The position numbers were made by a program, and so were the translations under genes. Shown one piece after another: positions 56,385-64,000 of a DNA stretch of 64,000 nt. The DNA is from Cephalotrichum gorgonifer (taxonomy: Eukaryota > Ascomycota > Sordariomycetes > Microascales > Microascaceae), in contig ONZQ02000021.1 of the NCBI GenBank assembly GCA_900312665.1, forward strand, positions 213,886 to 277,885, written 5' to 3'. The stretch's first letter is position 1. Each line of letters starts with the position of its first letter. The notes beneath the pieces are model-generated. The model had not been told where the DNA came from, made no database searches, and worked only from the letters and a program-made list of their open reading frames with translations.

Positions 56385-57186
56385 CGTGGGTCTGTTATCG
56401 AAGAGCCCGTGATGGTTGTAACCCATCAGGCGTGTAGCAGGGCGTTATCTCGAAAGAGGACTCTCTCGAGGACCGTCTCTCTCACTCGTCCTGCGGGACA
56501 GCAGCTCTGTGCTCTGATATGGTGTTGTTCCGTTTGAGTTCGGGGAAGATGTGTAAATTTATATCTACGGGTACATGTATATAGATGCGACTGCTGTTGG
56601 GGCGAGATTCTGGTATGAGTTGGCCGAACGGTCGATTGGAAGGATGAGTTAGGCTCTCATCAAGAGGCCAGGCACCTTCGTCCTTCCCCACTATTCAAGC
56701 GCTCATTCATGCATGACGACGCTTGCTTGTGCTGGCTCGGCGCGCCCGCCCCGCGTTTCTGCTTATGGTCGACAAGGCACCACCGGCGAGGTGGGGAACC
56801 TGCAGGGCGAAACGTATGACTGGCTGGCGAACCGGCTCCGACGGGTGACCGAACTCTAAGAGTCTCTTATCTTGCCACGTCCCTTCCCTTGCCTGCTGGG
56901 CCTCGTTACACCCAACCTCCGAGGTATGTATCTCGATTGTATGTCCGAGATATGCACAATCGTCGACCACAGTTCCGGCGCTAGAAAACAAAAGCCCCGA
57001 TTCTCTGGGCACCAACGAACGAACAAATGTCACCACTGTCTCTCCTCTTGCCCTTCTAACCTATTCTAGTGGATGTACCCAAATCTATCCCGTTTTTATG
57101 TTGCCTGCGTTTGCGCCCGGATTTCCCGATTGCCTCCACGCTTGCTCTCCCTTCGAGAAGGCCCAAGGTGCCATCCAACCCCCTTT
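56385..57186. other. Intergenic region
   Basis: 800 bases between the NYN gene start and the 3' end of BPL1. The NYN promoter should lie here. No gene recognised. Confidence 0.45.
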
Positions 57187-59826
57187 TCAAGTCTTCCTCT
57201 TCACCAACCCCTTCCAGTAGTCGAAGCTATTCTCGTCGCTCTGCAGCGCCCACACCCTCCCCGTCCCCCTGCCATCAAAACCTACCTCCTCGGCCTTTAG
57301 CATCCCCCAGTCCCTCGTGATCCCCATCACCCTCGCCCTAACTCCACCCTCCGCCTCCAGCGTCACCAGCTGCCTCGTGTGCAGCCAGTGGTTGTAGTAC
57401 CGCCTCTCCATGTCCGCCGTGAACCCGTCTCGGGCGAACTCCCCGTAGAGCACCTCGAGCCGCGTCGTCATGCGCGCGATAAGACGCTCGATGATGGGGG
57501 CTGGGGTGGAGGGGGGGACAAGGGACGAGAGGGAGGTCGTGGGGTGGGGGTTGGACGTGTTTACGCCGATGCCGAGGACGATCTGGTAGTTTCCGGAGGA
57601 GTAGGAGCAGTTGGCGAGGATGCCTCCTATTTTGACGTAGGAGGTGGGGTTATTGGGGTCGCTGGCATCTGTGCGACGGTCAGTCTGGTGATCTTTTTTT
57701 TTTCATGGCAGCGTTGCGCTAGGGGGCCGTCTAGAACGGGATTCGCCGCTATTGAAATGGGATAGACATGGAGGAGGTTGCATAGGGATGGCGTGAAAGA
57801 GAGAGGGAGAGATGAAGGGAGAAGACGTACAAATATCATTGGGCCACTTTAACCGAATCGGAACATTCTCATACCCAGGCCCATACGACTGCACCGCCTC
57901 CGCGGTGGCGATGGCGGCGAGGTACTGTATGAAGACAATGGGCCTCGACGCCGCGAGGTGGGCCGGGTGGTTTATCACCGTCGACATGATGAGGCACCCC
58001 GCGGGCGCCAGCCACACGTTGGAGCCGCGGCCGCGGCCGGCCACCTGCGTCGTTGCGGCGACGGTGAATCCCGTTGGGAGCTTTGCGAGGAGTTTCGGGT
58101 TCCTGTGAGGGTTAGCTTCAGTTATCTCTCGTTCTGAGGACGGGAGAGGATGGGTAAGGATGAGTAGGGAGTAAGGATGAGAAGGGGATAAGGATGAGAG
58201 AGGGATATGAGAGGGCAAGGGAACTAGGGTGGTAACTCCAGAAAAGGAAAACCAAGCAACTCACTTCTCCAGGATGGTATTCGTGCTCGTCATCACCTCC
58301 CCGTACAGCAGCATATCCCCCCACGTCTCTGCCCCCCTCCTCTCCAACCTCCTGTAGTCCCTCAGCGCCGTGTAGAAAGCGCCGTGGTTAAAGCTCGGCG
58401 TCTCCCTCACATCCGGCCACTCCTCCTCGTGCGGGACCATCCTCTTCACCACCGCCGTGTAGTCCACCATCCCGTCGCCCGCTTCGCCGCCGGTCCCGAC
58501 GTTAGCGGGTTGGTGCTCCGCCCACCGCGAGTCCCGCTTCTCGATGTGGAACACGTCGTTCTCGGCGCGGACGTACTCCTCGGCCGCCTGGCCCTCACCC
58601 TCGCGGGATATGATGTCCTCCCAGTCCGCAAGCATCTCGGGGACGTTGGATGGTTCGAGGGCGGAGAGGTGAAGGTTTGAGAGGGAGGGGACGGCGGCGG
58701 GGGAGGAGGCGGGCTCGAGGCCCATCTTGAGGAGGCAGGCGCGGAGGAAGACTACGCGGGAGGCGGAGTGGGCGACTAGGTCCTCGAGGAGGGCGGCGTA
58801 GCCCGGGATGGAGGGCTGGGGGGGTAGGTTCACGGGTTCGAATCTCGGGGGAGGTTAGCATGGCGTGGAGATTTAGGTCGGAGGGAGAAAAAGAAAAAGG
58901 GGGGGGGGGGTTGGGCGTTCAATATGGAGAAAAGGAGGTACAAAGGAAAACTCACTCTGGATGCGGCCCAGTGAGAATCGCCGCGCCGTCTCCGACCTTG
59001 CAGTAGACCACCGCGGCCCTCCCTCCCCCACACTCCACATCCAGGTCATCCCGATACGAAGCGAGCACCTCCACGCCCTTGTCCCTCATCTCCTCAGCCC
59101 CAACAAACACCCCACCGCCATTGTAATAAATCGCGACCTCCCCGTCCCCGAAATCCTCTCCCTCCCCGAAAGCCCCCCGCTCTACCCCCACCTTCGCGGC
59201 CCGCGCCCCCGCCTCGCTATGATACCCGAAGCCCGCGAAGGCGCCCCCCCTGCACGTCCCGGGGAAGAAACCCAGCTCGCGCGCGCCCACGACCTCCAGC
59301 GCGCCGTTGCCGACCTCGAACTCGCACCTCGCGCTACCGTAGTAGCCGCCGGCGCAGAAGCCGAGGTACCGCCCGCCGCGGCGCACGTACTCGGCGATGC
59401 GGCGGTTGGCGGGGCCGTCGAGGGAGCTGCAGAAGCCGAGGTCGGCGCCGCCGGGGAAGACGAGGAGGGCGCAGGTGGCGGTCCAGGGCTCGTTGGTCAG
59501 GGCGGCGGCGGAGACGGGGGTGATGGCGTTGTGAGGGAGGAGGCGGCGGAGGGTGTGGAGGGCGTGTTTTACGGACTCGACGGTTGAGCCGGGACCTGGG
59601 GCGGGTTGTAAGTGAGTGCGGGAGGAGACGGTGAGGGTGAGTGTGAGCAACAATGAGTATGGTATGAGTCAAGGATGAGAGTATTTGAGGGCCTGGATTG
59701 ATGTAGAGGGACATTGAAATCGGAATTGGGATTGGGATTGGAATTGGGATTGGGATTGGAATTGAGTGGTCATATGGCGCTGTGCTTACCTGTGTAAACG
59801 AGGACATTCATCCTCGAGAGAGACAT
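57187..59826 (-). CDS. BPL1: Biotin-protein ligase
   Basis: Attaches biotin to carboxylases (acetyl-CoA and pyruvate carboxylase) through biotinyl-AMP, in the cytosol. Exons 59826-59790, 59595-58956, 58843-58265, 58102-57831 and 57668-57187 give 669 aa; 664 aa if starting at MNVLVYTG (59811), the usual family start. The N-terminal glutamine-amidotransferase-like domain (about 1-225) has FPGGADLGFCSSL and GFCAGGYYGSARCEFE, with the Cys in the nucleophile position. The catalytic domain (about 440-560) has VAGRGRGSNVWLAPAGCLIM, the GRGRG-type motif that binds biotinyl-AMP, and KWPNDI; the C-terminal domain ends at VKRKT. All motifs are present. Intron 1 carries a (GGGATT)-type repeat. Confidence 0.95.
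59719..59764. repeat. GGAATT/GGGATT hexamer repeat in BPL1 intron 1
   Basis: Hexamers GGAATT and GGGATT alternate in a higher-order 18-base pattern (one GGAATT then two GGGATT) repeated twice. Lies within the first intron of BPL1, where length change should be tolerated. Confidence 0.85.
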
Positions 59827-60194
59827 TTTGGGGGAGAGACGTGTGTGTCCCGGCCTCTCAATCTCAAGATATGTGGTGCTGTTCTGGCTTGAGAAATGTT
59901 GAGGCGTGGGTGAGTGAGGTTGAGTGAGCGGATTGATTTACTCATACATTATTAGTTTAACGCCGAAAAGCACCGCTAAATTTCTTGGTGGACACCCATC
60001 TCACCTCGCGCCTTCCCTCTCCCGCTGGAAGCCGAGACCCGGCCGGAGCTTCCACCTAACGCTACCACAACACCGCCAGAAAATCGGACCACTCTCCAAA
60101 CCGAAGACGAATTCCGCCCAGGACACCACAGCACCGGGGACCACAGCCCGAAAACGCCATAACAGAGCAGTTCTGAGTCACGAACGGGCCGAGT
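59827..60194. promoter_or_regulatory. Divergent promoter between BPL1 and COA4
   Basis: 368 bases between two outward genes. No distinct motif recognised. Confidence 0.45.
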
Positions 60195-60823
60195 ATGACG
60201 GACAAGCAGGAGAAGGCGACACCCAAGGCTGATGAGCCCCGGAGTGTCGCGGATGTCGAGGACGAGCCGGATGCGTGGTGTGTATTTTCCTCTCTTCTCC
60301 TTTCTCCCCCCTCTAGTCTCTTTTCTGTATTTTGTATGGGAAAGATAGGGGGTTCTTCTCGTTATTCGTATCCTTGCTTTCTCTTGGGCAAAAAAAAAAG
60401 CTAACCGGTCTTCACAGGGAGGAGAGGATAAATCGCACAGGATGTGCTGGTAAGTCGGGAATTCCACCAGTCCATCCCGCAAATGGAGGTGCAGCAGCAT
60501 CGACGGAAAAAGAGACACAACCACCTCTCTCTCTGCTTGTACAACTGACAGGAAGGAACATGAACTAACCGACTCGATCTGCAGCCGAAAATGCGAAGCT
60601 GACCGACTGCTGGCACGAAACCAAGGACTGGAGGCAATGTTCGGCTGAGGTGAGTAAATATGATGCATTTAGGGAGTGTAGTGTACGGTGTGCGCAGTAC
60701 GGAGTACGGAAACATTAACACAGACATGCGCCCGAGTAACAGATGCTGGCATTCCAGAAGTGCTGGAAACAGAACCACAACGACGACCGGACAGACATGA
60801 AGGACGCCGATAAGGAGTCATAG
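60195..60823 (+). CDS. COA4: Twin-CX9C protein, cytochrome c oxidase assembly factor 4
   Basis: Small mitochondrial intermembrane-space protein imported by the Mia40 disulfide relay and needed for cytochrome oxidase assembly. Four exons, 60195-60277, 60418-60449, 60585-60649 and 60743-60823, give 86 aa. The two helices each carry C-x9-C: CAAENAKLTDC and CSAEMLAFQKC, spaced as in Coa4/Cmc3. The N-terminus is acidic and lacks a cleaved presequence, as expected. The introns are as long in total as the coding part, so the gene is easily missed. A perfect hairpin begins at the stop codon. Confidence 0.93.
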
Positions 60824-60842
60824 CTTCGCAGGAGCGAAGCTA
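60821..60842 (+). terminator. Perfect 9-base-pair hairpin at the COA4 stop
   Basis: TAGCTTCGC, loop AGGA, GCGAAGCTA. The left arm begins with the stop codon itself. Whether it affects mRNA 3'-end formation or translation end is unknown; eukaryotic termination does not need hairpins, so the label is only positional. Confidence 0.4.
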
Positions 60843-61273
60843 GGGGCCCGTAGGACCAAACGCCGTTATTATAGGCGGGCGCGAGGCGGGGGCTCAGCCG
60901 CCTACTGGAATATTGCAGGAGCTTTCAGGCGCGGGCGGGCAATAAGCTCGCAAGGTGTGTCTCCAGATACAGGATTAGCCGCGGTTCACCCACCCGCAGC
61001 TCCCTCCAAAGGTGGTCCGGCAGGCGCGCAGGCGCGAAGCAAAGACCTAAAATTTCAGCCCAGATAGATAATCTCTTCTCATACCAATATACCTTCCCAC
61101 TCCCGTACCCTAGACCTGTGCCCCCCAATATCTCCAGGGACTTCCAACGTCTGCTGTATTTTTTTCCGGGCAGCGAAAGACTCCTCCCCCCCCCTTTCCA
61201 ACGCCCCGTAAGGGCCCTTCGATACCCACCTTCCGCCTTTCCTAGTGAGAGCTGCCACACAACCGACCCCGGC
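60824..61273. promoter_or_regulatory. Region between COA4 and MGM101
   Basis: 450 bases with the MGM101 promoter and leader. C-rich and T-rich near 61150-61210. No other feature recognised. Confidence 0.4.
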
Positions 61274-62484
61274 ATGGCTTCCCTCCATACCGCTCGTCTC
61301 CTGACGCCGCGGTCAGCGTCCCCCCTCCTTCGCCGCCTCGACCGCGCCCCCTTGAGGCCCTGCCTCCAACTCTCCTCCCCCTTCTCAACCGCCCACACCC
61401 TCCAGGAGCCATACCGCCCCGCAGCGAAGCGCGTGCGCATCCAGTCCCCGCCGCGCCGGTTAATCGCAACCTCCCGCCCCATCTCCAACCAGGTCTCCTC
61501 CTCCCCGGCGGTACCCAAGGCCGAAACCGACTGGGCCCCCCCTCCATCGAAGGAACCCCCCGCGTGGACTCCCCCGACTACCCCGCAGGAGAACCGCGGC
61601 AAGATCGTGTCGCCGGCCCGCCGGGCCCCCTTGGCCGCCAGGGAGAAGAAGCTACCCGCGAAGGAGGCCACCACCCCCACCCCTCCTCCCGCCCAGCAGC
61701 GGGAGAACCAGGCGAGCGAGAGGTCATACCCCGTCAGCTCCGGCGCCAGCTCCGTCGAGGGTGCGAGCGGAAACCACACACCCGAGCAGGACGTCGACTG
61801 GACGCAGTCGTACCACGGGATCGCGTCCGGCGCCTTCCCCGCCGACGTGGTGAAGGTGCTGAGGAGGCCCCTCGACCCCAAGATCGTGGAGATTAAGCCC
61901 GACGGGATAATCTACTTACCCGAGATCAAGTACAGGGAGACGCTGTTCGACGCGTTCGGTCCGGGTGGGTGGGGCATGGTGCCGAGGGGTCCGCTGGTGG
62001 TGGGGGACAAGGTTGTTACGAGGGAGTGGGCCCTCGTCGTTCTCGGGAGGTAAGATCGAGCACTCCTTTCCCTCCCCGATATCTCACCGCTTTTTACACC
62101 CGGTTCCTGTCTTAGTTGAGAAAGACCGGGGCGAGGAAGTAGATAGGAGAGGGCAGAACCTTACAAAAAAAAGGAAAGGAGAAAAAATAGCTAACAGCGG
62201 ATCACAGATTCGTCGCGCAGGCCCAGGGTGAGAACACCTACTTCAACAAGGAGCAGATCCCCCGCGCCTCCGAGGCCGCCAAGTCCAACGCCCTCATGCG
62301 CTGCTGCAAGGACCTCGGCATCGCCTCCGAGCTGTGGGACAAGAAGTTCATCCGCATCTTCAAGGCCACCCAGGCCAAGGAGCACTGGGTCGAGCACGTT
62401 CTCAACAAGAAGGTCGTCAAGGTCTGGCTGAGGAACGGGGACAAGCTCGAGTATCCGTTCCGGGCCGCTAAGCAGCCTGCGTGA
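61274..62484 (+). CDS. MGM101: Mitochondrial genome maintenance protein Mgm101
   Basis: Rad52-like single-strand annealing protein of mitochondrial nucleoids, needed for mtDNA repair and inheritance. Two exons, 61274-62049 and 62208-62484, give 350 aa. The N-terminal ~165 residues are basic, Ser/Pro/Ala-rich and disordered, beginning with a likely mitochondrial presequence (MASLHTARLLTPRSASPLLR). The conserved core (about 170-345) opens DVDWTQSYHGIASGAFP and includes PDGIIYLPEIKYRETLFDAF and GPGGWGMVPRGP. It continues with ENTYFNKEQIPRASEAAKSN and MRCCKDLGIASELWDKKFI and ends EYPFRAAKQPA. Full length and intact. Confidence 0.96.
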
Positions 62485-62932
62485 GGGATGCGCTGGGGAT
62501 AGGGATATTGCGTTGTAATGCGGGGACGATATTTTTGCTTTCAGGAGGGACGGGGATATGGGTAGTGGTCCCCCGAGAAGCTTGCGTGTACGAATAGTAT
62601 CATGGTCCTGGTCGGACCCCTTTGTTCTTCTCATATGTCTTATTATTTTGGGACGGCGATCTTTTTTTCCTTTCTTCGAGAGAGGTCGGGGGGAAGAGCT
62701 CGGAGTCGGAAGGTTTGAGAAGGATTAGAAGAAATTGGCTCCGTTAGCCAATGGTTTTGTTCTTCCGTATAGAGAGAGAGAGAGAGAGAGAGAGAGAAGG
62801 GGCAGCGTCAAGAGCACTCCTCCGTCCTAATCTTCCATACCATATAAAACATGTCAAATTAACTCCGCCCTTGCTGTAGAGGTCTAACTACTTCCAAACA
62901 CAAACCCCACCCCCAACAATGAAGACGTATTC
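62485..62932. other. Intergenic region between MGM101 and the YOP1-like gene
   Basis: 448 bases between converging genes. Contains a (GA) dinucleotide run at about 62772-62799. No gene. Confidence 0.5.
62772..62799. repeat. (GA)n microsatellite
   Basis: About 14 uninterrupted GA units in the 3' intergenic space. Confidence 0.95.
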
Positions 62933-64000
62933 TCACCCCTTGTCCACCCCAGAGCTCTGCCCCTCCCCCTCGCCTTCATTCTCCTTCTCCGCAGACCCAG
63001 GCGCAGTCGTATCGCCAGCCCCACTCCCCCACTTGAACGGCATCCACGACCCCCCACCGCCCCCGGACCCCACGTTCCTCCGCCTCACCGTCTCCTCCTC
63101 GGCCCCGCTCTCGGCGTCGATCTTCTCAAAGTCCACCTCGCTCCGGCTCTTGCTCAGCCCGCTCCACGAGCTCAGCCCGCTAGGCGGCCTCTCCCCGCCG
63201 TCCGCCGAGCGCGGCGTGCTGCTCCCGCCCGCCGGGGACGCGCGTATGGTATCCTCGCGCTCCAGGGCTCGCGCCTCGGTGTCCAGCGCGCCGAGAACGG
63301 CGGAGAGTCGGGCGCGCTGCGCCGCGACGAAGGAGGCCCGCTCCGCGCCGCGCAGGTCGCGCGGGATGAGGCTCTCGGCGGAGGGTGGCGGCGCGGCAGG
63401 GTCTTGGGCTGCTCCTGAGCCGGAGACGGCGGTCGCGACGGCCGAGGCGAGGAACGAGTAGACGTCCGCTCCCGAGGCTGCGGCTGCGCCGGCGCCGGCG
63501 CCGGCCCAGCGCGCCGAGGGGACGCTGAAGCGCGCGAGGAGGGACTGCGTGTAGCTCTGGCCTCCGCCACCGCCGGACTGTGAGGGGGCGGCGGGCGCGG
63601 ACAAGGCGGAGGGGGAGGAGGGCGGGAGGCCGAGGAGGGCTTTTAGGTAGGCGACGGCGGACTTGAGGTAGGTGAGTCCGGCGGACTTGGCGCGGTCGTG
63701 GGCGGTCGCGATGAGGTCTTCGATCTGGGCCTCGTTCTCGGAGAGGTACGGGTGGATGTGGGTCTGGTAGATTATGCGGGCGCCCTGGGTTTGTGGGAGG
63801 ACGAGGTAGAGGAGGAAGCCGAGTCGGATGTAGGCGTAGAAGGGTATCCTAGCGGGTTATCGGAGTTTGTTAACTTGTGGCCTCTCAGAGAGTTTGCGGT
63901 ATGTGGACGGACGGGTGGAATGGGCAAGCTTGCTATTAAGAAACGAAGGGGGGGGGGAACAAGGGAGGGGCCGGATGCCTACCAGCAGAGAATCCACTCA
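62933..64000 (-). CDS. YOP1: YOP1/REEP (TB2/DP1/HVA22) family protein, 5' end outside window
   Basis: Membrane-bending protein that shapes tubular ER. Two exons are visible: 64000-63983 (partial) and 63848-62933, joined at EWILCW-IPFYAYIRLGF. The conserved part, FYAYIRLGFLLYLVLPQTQG followed by GARIIYQTHIHPYL, is the second hairpin and amphipathic helix of the family. After it comes a C-terminal extension of about 220 residues, rich in Ala, Gly, Ser and Pro, with SGLSKSRSEVDFEKIDAE near the end. Yeast YOP1 is much shorter, but long tails occur in filamentous fungi. The first membrane hairpin and start lie beyond 64000. Confidence 0.85.

Noticed and set aside
55578..56537. 319-codon plus-strand open frame
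   Set aside because: Antisense to the NYN gene, where acidic catalytic motifs and domain order are on the other strand.
58830..58850. GGTTCGAATCTCGG resembling a tRNA B box
   Set aside because: It spans the start of BPL1 exon 3, and no acceptor or anticodon arm can be formed around it.
60925..61881. 318-codon minus-strand open frame
   Set aside because: Antisense to MGM101 exon 1 and its leader. Arg/Gly-rich without family resemblance.

Overview
The window is nuclear DNA of a filamentous ascomycete, most likely a Sordariomycete. The reasons are GC-rich genes with short GT-AG introns, a Zn2Cys6 regulator, a Pth11-like receptor, a cytochrome-only AA8 protein, a twin-CX9C protein, and a proline tRNA split by an intron. 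The species cannot be fixed from the sequence. Two runs of N (20 and 444 bases) show it is a draft assembly.

Positions 1008-36067 hold a compact secondary-metabolite cluster around a PKS-NRPS gene. Its eight exons add up to an uninterrupted reading frame of 4,054 codons with domain order KS-AT-DH-MT-(inactive ER)-KR-ACP-C-A-T-R. Around it lie a stand-alone trans-enoyl reductase, a lipocalin-fold Diels-Alderase-like protein, an alpha/beta hydrolase, two P450s, a flavin monooxygenase, a small lipocalin-like protein, a Zn2Cys6 regulator and two MFS transporters. PKS-NRPS with reductase release, trans-ER, hydrolase and Diels-Alderase is the core set of cytochalasan-type (polyketide-amino acid isoindolone) pathways. 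The likely sequence is: the PKS-NRPS and trans-ER build a methylated polyene chain joined to one amino acid; the R domain releases an aldehyde; the hydrolase-family protein assists pyrrolinone formation; the Diels-Alderase closes the macrocycle and isoindolone; P450s and the FMO decorate; the 14-TM transporter exports. Several gene pairs are divergent and share promoters. A 10-base motif, CCAATCGGAG, recurs three times in one of these and once before the FMO.

The cluster edges carry decayed DNA: an ankyrin-repeat remnant at the left (about 505-700) and a stop-riddled Ty3/gypsy integrase remnant at the right (about 36090-36990).

From 37997 the content changes to conserved or general genes: an AA8 cytochrome protein, a small LPMO-like copper protein, a Cys-rich metallothionein-like protein, YIP1, PAM16, a secreted or single-pass Cys-rich membrane protein (interrupted by the 444-N gap and a probable 1-base indel), tRNA-Pro(AGG), a Pth11-like receptor, a NYN-domain protein, biotin-protein ligase, COA4, MGM101, and a YOP1/REEP protein cut off by the window end. 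Long stretches between them (39082-40891, 45800-47111, 49194-50981, 51096-52286, 53891-55592) show no gene I can support.
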